Source: Theocolax elegans | Lineage: Eukaryota > Arthropoda > Insecta > Hymenoptera > Cerocephalidae | Reading direction: 5' to 3' | Assembly: GCA_026168455.1 (NCBI GenBank) | Contig: CM047426.1 | Location: forward strand, 82,673,986 to 82,737,985 | Length of the DNA: 64,000 nucleotides | Shown here: positions 1 to 11,877 of the stretch, piece by piece | How the letters are laid out: each line of letters opens with the position of its first letter | Position numbering within the stretch: the first letter of the stretch is position 1 | The notes under the pieces: model-generated | Seen by the model: the letters and a program-made list of their open reading frames with translations, nothing else | Database searches by the model: none | Told to the model about the DNA's origin: nothing | Translations under genes and position numbers: made by a program

Positions 1-348
1 ATGATCCCTAAGGTATAGCCATGTAAACTTGAGTGTAAAAAGTAAGAAAACTAAAGGGAACGAAATAAAAAAGGAAATGTAAAGAAAGGAAAAGAATAGA
101 AAAGAAAAGAAAAGCAAAGAAAAGAAAAGAAAAGAAAATAAAACTAACGGGAAGGGAAGGGAAGGGAAGGGAAGGGAAGCGAATGAGAGATAGCGAAGGC
201 TACACATTGAAAGAAAGAAAGAGAAACTCGATTGTCGGTGTACCGGGTAAATACGCAACGAATAAAAAGCTTCAGCGAGTGTGTACGTACAGTAATTGCA
301 AGACAACACGCGACCGCAATGGGAGAAAGAGAGAGAGTTCGGTGTACA
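1..348. repeat. Purine-rich simple repeat tract (AAAAG / GGGAA)
   Basis: From about 60 to 180 the plus strand is almost pure purine. First come degenerate AAAGA/AAAAG units, then an uninterrupted run of about six GGGAA units (149-179). GA-rich sequence continues to about 335. Reading frames here have low-complexity K/R/E or S/F/P composition on the two strands and are not credible genes. A long homopurine tract could adopt triplex DNA, but that is inference only. Confidence 0.8.
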
Positions 349-365
349 TATATATATATATATAT
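349..365. repeat. (TA)n microsatellite
   Basis: An uninterrupted TA run. It is followed by a CA/GT-rich palindromic stretch (366-392) typical of insect intergenic DNA. Confidence 0.9.
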
Positions 366-556
366 GAGTGCACATGTACACACGTGCACGTACACATCGA
401 TACACGGTTTTATCCCTTTTCCCTCTCTTCTCGAAAGCGAATTGACGCTGTTCCGCAGACTGTATTTATTTTTCTTCTCGTTAACGAAAAAAAAGGTGAG
501 TACCGAACAGAGGCAAAATTGTTGTTTAGCGTGTGCATTCGATGCTAAATAAAAAA

Positions 557-573
557 ATATATATATATATATA
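557..573. repeat. (AT)n microsatellite
   Basis: AT dinucleotide run directly after a short A homopolymer. Confidence 0.9.
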
Positions 574-1914
574 GATACACACCATCAGTGCTACGTTATT
601 CGTTAATATATAAAGTATTGAAGGAGCGACGCGTTCGATTACAACGAGTTTTATACTGGACGGTTGGGAATTAAATGCGCGGATTGATTTATTGCACGTT
701 TATGTTTTTGTAAGTGCACCAGTTTATCGTATATAATCCGATTACGAACTACCTGGTTATATACGATTCCCTCGGACACTCCGATCGCGTGTTGTTACAT
801 CAACTTGATATTTCAAAGTATGGGAAAAAATTTAAAGAAATATCTAATCTAGCAACTTATTTGCATGCGATTAATTATTCAAATATTCCGAGTTATTAGA
901 ATAATAATTATCGTTACGAACATAGGTAACTTTACTAATTCATGTACGTCAATGATGTAAAAATGTGTATAGATCTTCTTTTATCATTGTTTCGTGATAA
1001 AATTGGTAATTATGAAAAAATATTTTTATTATGATACTCGTTAAATTCATTTTATACATAAATTTTTAATTACATTGTGTAATTTTTTTTTATATAAGGA
1101 TTGGTGTTAATGTAACAATAACAGGAGGAACAGTAAAGTGATTCTAAGTAGAAAAGTTGTTAATGTTTTACAAGCAACGGGTTACAACGGTTTAATTTTA
1201 CGACTTGTCAAAGTATAATAACTCGACAGTTCGTTTAATCGACTTTTGTAAAAGTCAACTAGTTTTTTTTTAAATAGTGTTACCGCTATTATGACACTTA
1301 CCTAAATTTGATTTTCCTTAAACAGATGGTAAATTTAGTTTACAAAAATAACCAATCAAAGTTTGTTTTATCTGCAATTGTTCTTTAAATGTAAAAATTA
1401 AATTACTAGAATTTAGATTGAATTACAATATGAAGATCTTATCTGAAAAGCTATTATTTATGAATAATCAAATTTTTATGAGTTGAATTTTTTTCGAAAA
1501 GTTTTATTATTGACGAAGGAATTTAATGTATTTACGTTTATTCTCGATTACAATTTAATAATATCTGATTCTTTCACTCATTTTGAAATCGTCACTTGAG
1601 AGTTGTATTAAAAAAGTATTTTAGTAAAATGAAAACACTTTGTAATTTTACACTTTGCAGTATCTTTGATTCTCAAATCACGAAAAAGAGGAAAATTCGA
1701 AACATACTCAATCCTTTGCATCTATATATAGAGAATTTGAGCTTTTTCATTACTTTTCGACAAAATTGTACGTACTTGAAATTTTCTTTTGTTCAAAGAA
1801 CATTTTTCGTAAAATACATTAAAAAAATGATTCTTTAGATTTATAAACCGTTAAACCAGTCTAATTTGATGTTTTTGACTTATATCTTAGGTAATTTCCT
1901 TTGTTTTCTCACAG
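574..1914. other. AT-rich sequence, nothing recognised
   Basis: Strongly AT-rich with stops in all frames. The only open frames are short ones at 714-899 and 1596-1838 on the plus strand. Their peptides resemble no family I know and are expected by chance. No repeat, RNA gene or promoter architecture stands out. Confidence 0.6.
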
Positions 1915-2478
1915 TACCCAGAAAAAATAAAGTGGTATAAATAATCACAAAGCACGGCTCCTACTAGCCAAATATAAAGTGCAAATTTATTTATTTTTCA
2001 GTTACAGCGGGGATATAATTGGAAACGTGAGCTTAACTATTCCCGCGTATAAAATACAAAAACATTATGGAAAATTGAGGCTGTTTGACTATAAAAATCT
2101 TTTATATGTGGTAAATCCCAAGTCTGAATTTTTTAAGGTGTTTTAAACGTACGAAAAATAGGCTTTTGGCTATAAATACGTTAAAGAAAAAGTTCCAAGA
2201 CAAAAGTTACAGGTGTTGTAAGTCGGTTAATTTGTGATAAAAAGGTCAACTTGAAATGTCCATAACTTTGGTCCAGATTAATATTTTTACACAAACTAAG
2301 AAAAAAAACGGCGTTTCAAGCAAAAGAAAATAAGTGGTCGCAGGCCTAAAAAAATGAAATAGAAAAAGAAAACGCGCTCTTGAAATTGGCGAAAATATCA
2401 ATAAATTTGCTGTTTACATTTAATTTAACAGAAGCCGCGTTTTACAATTATTTGTCCCCAATTATTTTTTTCTGGGTA
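1915..2478. mobile_element. MITE-like DNA transposon with TA target-site duplication
   Basis: The left end (TA then CCCAGAAAAAATAA) matches the reverse complement of the right end (TA then CCCAGAAAAAAATAA). The outer 16-17 bp are nearly perfect. The match continues imperfectly for about 45-50 bp, with AAATAAT and ACGGCT/GCGGCT blocks in the same order on both arms. Both ends are flanked by TA, as expected for a Tc1/mariner-type target-site duplication, which leaves an element of about 560 bp (1917-2476). No open frame of transposase size lies inside, so it is non-autonomous. The superfamily is inferred only from the TA duplication and terminal inverted repeats. I do not recognise the terminal sequence. 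Confidence 0.75.
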
Positions 2479-3831
2479 ATAAGGAAAATGTATTTTGATA
2501 AAAAAAATTTCTAATGCGCACGTTTGGGCGAAAAGTAATGGAGATGCTATATATATATATATATATTCATCCCGCATTAATTCTCGAGTGAATATTTGTG
2601 GCGTGCCAGCGGCATCATAAAAAACCATCTATCTCACGGAATTTTGGGTTATGCGCCTCGGCTTTGCATAACCGCGAGTTAACCGTTTACACGAGTCGAA
2701 CGTGTATATACACGTTGTACGCGTGCGGGCGTGTATATCTGTACATGTATACTAGTACGTATGCGAGTGCATATACACACGCGTACACAGAGGATCGAAA
2801 TTGGCGTCGATATCCTTCGCTCCAGGCATACAATAACGATAAAGTTGGGCGTCGCGCGAAAGTTTAGAGGGGGGTCCCGCTCGTCACTATAACCATTTCC
2901 GCGTCAATTGTTACCGACGGTTAATAGTTTTGAGAGCAAATGAGGCATTGCGCGCTTTATTGTTGCCGCGTCGCGGCGCGTTAGAGTTACCTTATGATTG
3001 GAATTCAATGCCCATGATGATTCGACAGTACCTAACTGCGTATTCCAAATTCTTGTTATTGTACAAGTTAAATCATTTTTAATCGTCAAACTATATACAG
3101 TCTTCCTTTATATTCAGTTAACTTAGAATTCGTTTTGAATATTTACATAATTTTATATGCTAATAAACACTACTTGCTGTTAGTATTATCCTTTAATTAT
3201 CTATTTCGCGGTTGTTCGGGTGGATCTCGTAAAGCTAGATAAATTATTTAAGGAGAATGCAATTGTTACCGTACGCATATACGGTAAATATATTCGTACC
3301 GTAAATTTACGAAATAATAACTTTATAAAATTTCGTTAAAGATAACTTTGTAGTTATTTATTATGCGCGCGGATCAAAAGAGTAAATTAAAATTTTACGA
3401 GTAATTTAATACAGTGGATTTATTTAATTTATACAAATATTAATCAACCCGAAAAGTATATCTGTAAATGTATAAAATCGAAATATGTTGTACAGGTTTA
3501 CGAGAGTAAAAGTTAAAAACAACGCGATTCATACGTTGCGGGCGTTAATTTAATGTAAAATTGAAAATGAGCGAACGTTCGAATAGTGTAATACAAATAA
3601 ATACGATACACCCGACGTGAATTTCACGAGCCAGTGGTTTTTATTGCAAAAATGAAAAGGTATATAGGAGAGTTCGATGGAGAGGAGTACGAGCGTATGC
3701 CAAACTGTGGATTCAAACAATTTTCTCAATATATTTCGTGAATTTATTAATACTGCGTTATCTGCAAAGACCGCGACTATTAATTTGAAGTGAAAGCGGC
3801 GTACGAGATTCGGCTGCAGGTATAGAGAATA
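2479..3831. other. Intergenic or intronic sequence with a mixed-composition block
   Basis: A (TA)n run sits at 2549-2566. From about 2590 to 2990 the sequence becomes richer in GC and CpG, with repeated GTATAC/GTACAT palindromes around 2705-2790. It then returns to AT-rich sequence. Short frames at 2598-2867 (plus) and 2904-3089 (minus) have no recognisable domain. A small inverted repeat built on ACCGTA/TACGGT lies near 3268-3302. Confidence 0.5.
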
Positions 3832-3917
3832 TCAATCATCGATATCTATTGCCACTTTGGCTATTTTTTTATTGATTGATCGAACTGCATTAGCTGTCGC
3901 TGTGGATTATTGATTGA
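3832..3917. promoter_or_regulatory. Cluster of three TGATTGA motifs (possible TALE/Hox-type sites)
   Basis: TGATTGA occurs three times in 86 bp: on the minus strand at 3832-3838 (inside ATCAATCATCGAT) and on the plus strand at 3873-3879 and 3911-3917. This resembles the TGATNNAT class of sites bound by Exd/Pbx-type homeodomain partners. The surrounding ~250 bp has more mixed composition than its flanks. A regulatory role is inference, since such short motifs also occur by chance in AT-rich DNA. Confidence 0.2.
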
Positions 3918-4010
3918 GCAAAAATGAGCAAACTGCAGTTTCGGCACTTTTATGAATTAACCGGCTATGTTGCTTATTTACGAGTTAGGAAAATATATTA
4001 TTTGTTAAGG

Positions 4011-4012
<2 letters not shown>

Positions 4013-4056
<44 letters not shown>
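4013..4056. repeat. (AG)22 microsatellite
   Basis: Perfect AG dinucleotide repeat of 44 bp, the longest perfect dinucleotide array in the window. Confidence 0.98.
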
Positions 4057-4058
<2 letters not shown>

Positions 4059-7000
4059 ACTAATTTTAGATGGTGAATCGGACCGAAAATAGGATTTCTT
4101 CTAATTATCAATAATAAAGCATTTACGTTATCATTGCAGTATCCATGTAGATGCATATACCGCCATAAGTCACTCTGGTACTTCTAAATAAAGTATACAA
4201 AGAAAAATTCTAAGACAACGTTCGCAAGCGTAAAACTAGAGAGAAAACGCTACACTATAAAAATAACTATTTCAGTTAGAGAGCATACTTCTAATGTACG
4301 TAGCCGTAAATTTTACGGTTTGATATAGTGTTATATTAAAATGTTATATTGAAACAATGAGACTGTAAAATCGTTCCATTGTCTGTAGAAAATAAAGCAA
4401 CAAAGATTCAGTGTACCATTTTTACCGTCGCCTTTCATGACTTTTATGACGCGACCTTAATAGTACAAGATTTACGTGAAACTTCAACATTCAGTTTAAT
4501 AAAAGTTATTGTGTGTAAAGATACAAACGTTTAGACCAAAATTATACTAAGTATTCAAAGATCCAATCCACGCTATTGTAAATCCAGGAGCAAATTGATT
4601 TTTATTTTTAGTATACCTATTGGTACTTTAGCATTTTTATCATTATGAGCAGTTATTAAGTATACTTTCTTATACCATAACGCACGAGTACGGCAGATCA
4701 AGTGTTCTATATTTCGTTATACAAATTGAAACTGGTTAACTTTCAATTAAAATCGTTTGACATATTCATTTATTAATAAATAAATTTCCATGCCTTCTCG
4801 TTCTAATGAAGTTAGAGAGAAACAAACAAATTTCACCGCGGATGAAAATAGAAACGCGATCCCAATAATTGGACTGATAAAATTTATCGAAAGAATTTAA
4901 AACGATCTCCAATTTTTTAAATCAACGTTCAAGACTATGAAAGCAAGGAAGTGCATGTAAATTTTAAACTTTTTAAATATTTTACATTAATAGGAATAAT
5001 GAGTTTTGGTTTGGCAAGACCGTAATATAGAACGCGCATACGAAGAGCGTTTTGGTGCCGTCGCGGCGGTCCGTATATAACGTCGCTAATGTGGGCTTCG
5101 TCCAAGTTTCGTTGTCGCGCCATTTGAGGGTGGAAAATTTGTCGAATTTATAATTCCGTGTCCACGGGCGTCCTCTCTTCTTTCTAAAGAGACGTCTTTG
5201 TCGTTAAAAGTATACGTGGTCGGGTACGAGTTCTACTCTTGAATCTTACATTTTTCTCGCATTTTCTCTTGCTGTGTACGTCTTTTTCGGTTGCTCTTGA
5301 GAAAAGCCACGTACCACGGGACCGCCGCAAACTTTAAACCGGATCGGTATATGATAATCTTGTTTTCCCTCGGAGTTTTGAGTGCGCACCGCGCTACGTA
5401 TACTCCATTCTTTTTACTCGCTTCGAGCTCGATCTTTCGCGTCTTCGCCTTTCTCATTTTGCAAATGAACCACTTATTTTATGGCCAGGCAACAATGGGT
5501 TCATTATCAATTTTTTATGCAAACTGTTGTCAAGTATCACGGAAGTAATAGGGTAATAATAGTTTTTTCTTTTTCTATCTTTTAAATAATTTATATTGTA
5601 GATGTACGTTAATGGATTACTCTTTACTTTATTAAGCATAAAATAATTTCTAATACGCACTATATATAATTCTACTCTTGATTGTTACCATTTAAAACAA
5701 ATTACTTGTCATAAAATTTAATTATGTACAACATTTCCTTTGAATCAATTTAGATATTAAGATAATTAATTAAATGAAGATTAAATATATAAATGCAATA
5801 CAGTTACTACGATCTCGTCATTCCCAATTAAAACCTAATAAAATATAAAGCAAGGTTAATTTACAATTTGTTTATTACATTAATACTCCAACAGTAATTG
5901 AACGTGTAAGGAATATTAATCTATAAAATAATCATTATTCAACTATATTTTGAATTACTCTAATGTTATTTTTTAATGAAATGAAAATTAACATTATCTA
6001 TCATGTACATAATTTATATTTCTAACACAAGCACGTCATAATCTAAAAAAATATATAAATACACCTCATTTATACATTGAAAAAATAATAATAAACGAAC
6101 CGCTTATAGTAAATCGGCTTTAGCTCTAGTTCACAGCTCTCAATGGATTTTATAAAATTAAGTAGCTCTGATAAATCCTAAAACAATTGAATTAACGAAA
6201 AGCAAAGCAGCTCACCCATGCATACAATTCATATGAAAAATCTGACACAAAATTCTCTTTCTTACTCATTAAATAAAATACCACTTGATCTTACCTTCTG
6301 TGCGTACTTCGAATTATTGGTATAGCCAGTGATCATGTAAATTGCCGGTTACCGCTTTAGTTTTATGAATATTCGAGTATAATGAAATCCAGCTAAATAG
6401 ATTTTAAACATTTGTTTTTGGAAAGTGATATGGATATAGAAATGTTTTTTTAAGACAAACATCATCAGTTTAACAGCTAATGCATCTTGTCAGTAATCAG
6501 AAACTTGATATAAGGTTTACAATTAAATTTAGCTAAAACAAATATAGTATAAAAAATAAGATCAAATACATCATATGCTGCAATTTATTACTAACAATAT
6601 TTTAGATTAAAAACTGAATTATATTTCGTGTTAAAGTTTTATTAAAATTTCTTCTGGAATGTACAGTCCTATATTTTCTTCATATAAGAAAACATTTCGT
6701 AAAGCCAAAATAAGATTCGTTGAGTAAACATATAAAAGCCTCCTAAGTTTTTTTGTGTGCCTGTATTAAAAAATAAAATGAGAATTATTCATGTTGAAGA
6801 AAATTATTTTTTTATGACACTTACGTTTGTTGATTGTTGAGTTGATGAAGGTTTATGTTTTTGCATTTATTCAAGTGTATATTTTAAAATTATTTGATAT
6901 TTTACAGCGATGATGTTATTTTCTATTATAGTCACTTAGACTTAATTTGTGTTATGTGTCAAGTTTACATTTCTTATGAAGGAGATCTAATGGTTGGTGA

Positions 7001-8000
7001 CTTCATTGAACTTTGCTATTGGCGTTTAAAAAACTGCAGTAAAATTTTGTTTTAATTTTTCTATTAGCAGTTTACTTTGTGATTGATAAAGTTTACTTTG
7101 CCGAAAAATAAGGTTTCAATTTTCATTTTCATAATTACATTCTTTTATCGGAAACATGTTTAATCGGGATGGTTCATTGTAATCCGAAAGTCTTGTTTTA
7201 TTTTTTTACGAGTGCACCATTAAAATACTATATTCGTAATACAGTTATAGTCTTTCTTGTCCTTTGTTAGACATTCTTGCTGGTAAGTTTTGTTGTTTGT
7301 GCTATTGCTCTGGTTTTAAAGTTTTGATAAAAGTTGGTGTGCGGGATTTGGATAACTTCTGAATCAAATTGAGTCGTTGTTTTGGCTATTTTGTCGTCCT
7401 TTTCCTGAAAATTGAAAGAATAAAAAAAACCGATTTTTATTTTATTTGCAAAAGTATCTGAAATATTTGAGCATATTTTTACTAATAGCGTTACTTGAAT
7501 ATCTGACATTTATTAACAATGTTAATAAATAAAGATTGACACAATGGAAATAAGGAATGAAATTACGTTGCTTAATTTTATTGGTCCAATTATTTTGCTT
7601 GAGCAAATGAATATGTACTCGAAATAAGCTTTAAATGGAAAAGACTTATTTAGGTAGTAAATCATTGCTAAAACAATCGGCGATTAATATCCTTATTGTA
7701 AATAAAATAGGTATTGTTTTTCGATCGTTGGTATAAATAATTAATTCGCTTGCTGTTCGTGAAACAGTATTGAATTTTTTTAATCCTCTATGATAAATAG
7801 CTTTACCAGAGGCTTGAATTTGAGTATGAAATATTTCTTAGAATGTATAAGCCACAACGCTATCAATTTAAAACCGCTACCTTCGGAAATTAATTAATAA
7901 CTCTACCTTTATTATAATTGAAACTTCATTTATTCATATCTATGTAGAATTTTCGATATTAATGAATTTAACTGAATAAAATAATAAATAATTATATCAA
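4057..8000. other. Long AT-rich stretch, no gene recognised
   Basis: Mostly AT-rich with stops in every frame. A slightly more GC-rich island at about 5040-5460 carries short frames on both strands (5233-5457 minus, 5291-5548 plus) that overlap each other and resemble no family. A short frame at 7267-7509 (minus) is also unrecognised. No repeats or RNA genes were seen. Confidence 0.6.
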
Positions 8001-9002
8001 GGATTATTATAAATATTCGTAACGGAAATAACGAAAAAAGAGTAAGATATGATTAAATAAATGGAAGCTTAACCCCATTGGATTCCTTTGGATTGTGTAT
8101 GGGTTGACGCAATCATACGTAAAAAGCACGCATGCGTACCGTGATGTTGGCACAAAAGAGGGATCGAGGGAACATATATACGAGCGTCGAGAAAATCGGG
8201 ACGGGCAGCCGCGGGCGATGCGTGGGTGAGAGGCGCGGCCTCGGCAATAAAGACACATACGTTTCGGATCATCAGACGCGCTTTATCGCCATTGATATAC
8301 CCTCCAATATATTTTTTTCGACCCCATTTTACCCCCTTTATTCTCCCAGTACCGCGTGCGTATATAAAGGCCACTCGAAACGTCAATTACCGTTAGGTAT
8401 AGAAGGGGAGGAAGGCCACTCCGAGTACTTTCGTGCGTGTTTACCTACGTGCTGGGAATTCGCAGTCGGCCGTCCACGAAAAACTTTGATTCTTCTCAAG
8501 TCCTTGAAGCCAGATAAGGCTTTTTCCTTTTAGTTTTATTTTTATGGCCTGTACCTCGCGTCATAATACCAAACTTTCGCTCGTGTCTTCTCCCTCCCTC
8601 ACTCACACTCTACCTCCTACACCCCCCCCCCTCTTTCTCTCTTTAGCTCTTTTAAACTTTTATGAACTGCCTCCCTTACCTTTTCTTGCTGAGGTGACTT
8701 TCCTTATTAGAATTATGGTATGGGGATGATTCCGTAAGTATGCAAACTATGATGTATGGTATTGATTTTTCGAGATATCCCCGATGATATTTACTTTGTA
8801 AGTTATGTTTCTTCTTTGTTAAGAGATTTAAGTTTTTGAATTGGATGCTTGTGATACAATTTAATCAGTGAGCTATGGTTATATATTACTTTTTTATACG
8901 CATTTAAAGTTTTTTTTTAATATTATACGAGTGCGGGGATCGGATATAATAAGTTTAATATTTACTTTAAATTCAAATATATAGAATGCACTACAATCCC
9001 AA
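8001..9002. other. GC-richer island with TATA-like motif and pyrimidine tract
   Basis: Between about 8050 and 8540 the composition is mixed and CpG-rich. It supports overlapping frames on both strands: 8132-8533 plus, 133 codons, and 8069-8386 minus, 105 codons. None has a recognisable domain, and mutual overlap argues that they are chance. From 8585 to 8680 there is a C/T-rich tract with a run of nine Cs. The rest is AT-rich. Confidence 0.4.
8361..8370 (+). promoter_or_regulatory. TATA-box-like sequence
   Basis: TATATAAAGG fits the insect TATA consensus and sits in a GC-richer island. A weak initiator-like TCAATT lies at 8384-8389, closer than the usual ~30 bp. No convincing gene follows, so this may be coincidental. 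Confidence 0.2.
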
Positions 9003-9215
9003 CTAAAAAAATAGTTTGGGACTAGCCTAGGGAAATAAATCAAAATAAAGTCTTGGAGAAGACTGGACATCGGGCACTATTCTAAACAGTTGCTTTATTT
9101 AAACTTCTGAACTTGCCAGACTTACAAAATTAAAATTATTGAAAAAAAGATAAATATATTTAGTAGCGAGGAAACCGAACACCGGGCCTTTGCCCTTTAT
9201 GAGGACCTGAATCCG
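9003..9215 (-). mobile_element. SINE-like sequence, inverted relative of the 10.19-kb element
   Basis: On the plus strand, blocks such as CGGGCACTATTCTAA, TTGCTTTATT, AACTTC, CAGACTT and GGAAACCGAAC occur in the same order as in the reverse complement of about 10,188-10,370. By eye roughly two thirds of positions agree. Read on the minus strand, GTGTTCGGTTTCC resembles a tRNA B box. It is therefore a diverged, oppositely oriented member of the same SINE-like family, or one arm of a fold-back element. The outer boundary near 9003 is uncertain. Confidence 0.45.
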
Positions 9216-9412
9216 TAGTCTCAAAATAAACATTAGGTTCTGATATACTTCCTTACCAAGACCCTAGTGTGGCGTAATAAAGTGCGCTAACGAGGCCCTG
9301 AGAAATATATTGGCAAATGTGAGTGCTAAACCCGGTTTACTTACGTGGCAAAATACGAAAATAATGTGATATCTAAGCCGAATAAAGACCTCAAGATTTT
9401 AATATGTTAACA

Positions 9413-9613
9413 TACACTGAAAAATATTTTAGTAAATCTAATAAAATATTTCTTTAAAAATAGAAAAAAATATTTGTTAAGATCCAAAAATTGTAATTGT
9501 AAGATAGATACCATTTTTGAAACTACAAAATATTTATTAGTTTCGAACAAATGTTTGTTTAGTTCATTCAAATAAGTATTATATTGATTTAATTAAATTT
9601 GTTTTTCAGTATA
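9413..9613. mobile_element. Small inverted-repeat element (MITE candidate), copy in unit 1
   Basis: The left end TACACTGAAAAAT...AGTAAATCTAATA matches the reverse complement of the right end (TATACTGAAAAAC...ATTAAATCAATA) over about 30 bp at roughly three quarters identity. The ~200-bp interior is AT-rich with no coding potential. The flanks may carry a TA duplication, but in such AT-rich sequence this is weak. Confidence 0.35.
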
Positions 9614-10187
9614 TAAAAAGTAGTATTTAATAAAAATAGAAAATTTTTTATTTTTAATTTTAATATCTGTATTTTTATTTTTTTTTGTTTTTTTTTTTAC
9701 CGAAATCCACCCTAATTTTTACAATTACTTGACACTTAATATCGTCTATTATGGTTATTTCATCTAATCTAATAAGGTATTAAAAAATTTATTTACAAAT
9801 CACTTTATCGGTAGAATCTCGAAAATAATATTCTTACATATTTTATATTAATAATATAGTTAATTCTTATTAAACTAATTTATAACAATTGCAGTTAAAA
9901 ATAAATTCAAGTATCATTTATATATGTAGGTTAAAAGTTAATATTATTATTTCATCATTATTATGTAATTTTCGGAATTTAATAAGACTAAAGTACGGGT
10001 ACCATTTTTCATATGTTTTCACGAATCGTAGCTCCCTTATCAGGCCTTGCATGAAGTTGGGTTAGCCCTAACTAATATCCGATTGGGTGGGTTCGGACGG
10101 TTGCTCCTCTAGACCTGAGCTATTTTAATGTTTCAGTTGATTATTATTCTCAACCTGAATTTAACGTTATGACAAAAACACAAAAAA

Positions 10188-10385
10188 AGCTTAGATGGTA
10201 CAGAGAGCAAACCTTCACGCTCAAAGGTTCAGAGTTCGGTTCCTTTGACTAAATATTTTTTTAAATCTTTTCAATTATATAAATTTTGTAAATCGGGGAA
10301 AAAGTCTGACATTAAGTATGGAAGTTTTAATAAAGCAAAAGTCTAGAATAGTGTCCGATGCTAGACTATCCAAGATTTCATATAT
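10188..10385 (+). mobile_element. tRNA-derived SINE-like element, unit 1 copy
   Basis: 10,188-10,245 reads like a degenerate tRNA. An A-box-like AGCTTAGATGG is followed by an anticodon-arm-like stem AACCTT...AAGGTT (10,210-10,227) and a B-box-like AGTTCGGTTCC (10,233-10,243). An AT-rich body of about 140 bp with no coding potential follows. It lacks a convincing acceptor stem, so I call it a SINE head rather than a functional tRNA gene. Pol III promoter activity is inferred from the boxes only. Confidence 0.45.
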
Positions 10386-10530
10386 ACTCTTTTTTTTATT
10401 AGCTTACCCAAGCTCATAGAGCTTATACAGCTATCCCTCCCTAGTGAACCGCACCACCTCGCATTCGCCAGGGTATGGAACCCCGTGGAGAAAGAAACTT
10501 GACCCGTGACGGTTGGGGTGTATTTAAGAA
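10386..10530 (-). mobile_element. Minus-strand retroelement 3' end with A-rich tail, unit 1 copy
   Basis: On the minus strand, CATACCCTGGCGAATGCGAG is followed by GTGGTGCGGTTC and then, ~60 bp downstream, by an AATAAAAAAAAG tail (plus-strand T run at 10,390-10,398). The same core (GGCGAATGCGAGNNGGTG.GGTT) with an A-rich tail occurs on the plus strand at 44.26 and 63.68 kb. This fits the 3' end of a related non-LTR element or of a SINE that borrowed that tail. The 5' limit is not defined. Confidence 0.4.
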
Positions 10531-11103
10531 CGATTCTGTTTGAATGTTTTGGTCACATTGTGTAGGCCTTGATAGCGAAACTGAACGTCTTGCACCTCCC
10601 GTTCACGTTGTGGAATGTGAAAAATCACCTAACTGGATAATGCAAGCCAATGTCCAATCCGCTAGGGAAATGCTTTTGGCACTGCTTAACTTTCACGACC
10701 AGCAGAGGTGTGTCTTCATCATTCCGTCACCGTGTCGGTTTCATTTAGACTAATTTTCCTACACTTTTCCCTCACTAGTGTTAGACTAACTTTTTTTCGG
10801 GATGGCAATACTAAATTCAACATTCACAGTAAATATTTAGTGCGAGGAAACCGAACACCGGGCCTTTGCCCTATCGGTAATATACTTGGGGCGTTTATGA
10901 GGACTGAATCCGTAGTCTCAAAATAAACATTAGGTTCTGATATACTTCCTTACCAAGACCCTGGCGTAATAAAGTGCGCTAACGAGGCCCTGAGAATATA
11001 TTGGCAAATGTGAGTGCTAAACCCGGTTTACTTACGTGGCAAAATACGAAAATAATGTGATATCTAAGCCGAATAAAGACCTCAAGATTTTAATATGTTA
11101 ACA

Positions 11104-11304
11104 TACACTGAAAAATATTTTAGTAAATCTAATAAAATATTTCTTTAAAAATAGAAAAAAATATTTGTTAAGATCCAAAAATTGTAATTGTAAGATAGAT
11201 ACCATTTTTGAAACTACAAAATATTTATTAGTTTCGAACAAATGTTTGTTTAGTTCATTCAAATAAGTATTATATTGATTTAATTAAATTTGTTTTTCAG
11301 TATA
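11104..11304. mobile_element. Small inverted-repeat element (MITE candidate), copy in unit 2
   Basis: Same element as at 9413-9613, carried along by the tandem duplication. It is not an independent insertion. Confidence 0.35.
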
Positions 11305-11877
11305 TAAAAAGTAGTATTTAATAAAAATAGAAAATTTTTTATTTTTAATTTTAATATCTGTATTTTTATTTTTTTTTTGTTTTTTTTTTACCGAAATCCA
11401 CCCTAATCTTTACAATTACTTGACACTTAATATTGCTTATTATGGTTATTTCATCTAATCTAATAAGGTATTAAAAAATTTATTTACAAATCACTTTATC
11501 GGTAGAATCTCGAAAATAATATTCTTACATATTTTATATTAATAATATAGTTAATTCTTATTAAACTAATTTATAACAATTGCAGTTAAAAATAAATTCA
11601 AGTATCATTTATATATGTAGGTTAAAAGTTAATATTATTATTTCATCATTATTATGTAATTTTCGGAATTAATAAGACTAAGTACGGGTACTATTTTTCA
11701 TATGTTTTCACGAATCGTAGTTCCCTTATCAAGGCCTTGCATGAAGTTGGGTTAGCCCTAACTAATATCCGATTGGGTGGGTTCGGACGGTTGCTCTTCT
11801 AGACCTGAGCTATTTTAATGTTTTAGTTGTTTATTATTCTCAACCTGAATTTAACGTTATGACAGAAACACAAAAAA

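Larger units (their letters stand above)
9157..10835. repeat. Tandem duplication, unit 1 (~1.68 kb)
   Basis: This segment is repeated immediately downstream with only scattered substitutions and small indels. The visible larger difference is a block of about 20 bp (TCGGTAATATACTTGGGGCG and neighbours) present in unit 2 near 10,874-10,896 but missing from unit 1 near 9205. Breakpoints share the microhomology TAAATATT: left edge ~9153, junction ~10,831, right edge ~12,524. It contains a nested inverted-repeat element, a tRNA-like SINE head and a minus-strand retroelement tail. A 69-codon frame at 10,544-10,753 is also present in unit 2, but I do not recognise its product. Confidence 0.9.

Noticed and set aside
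10188..10245. Possible functional tRNA gene
   Set aside because: A- and B-box-like motifs and an anticodon-like stem exist, but no matching acceptor stem; better explained as a SINE head.
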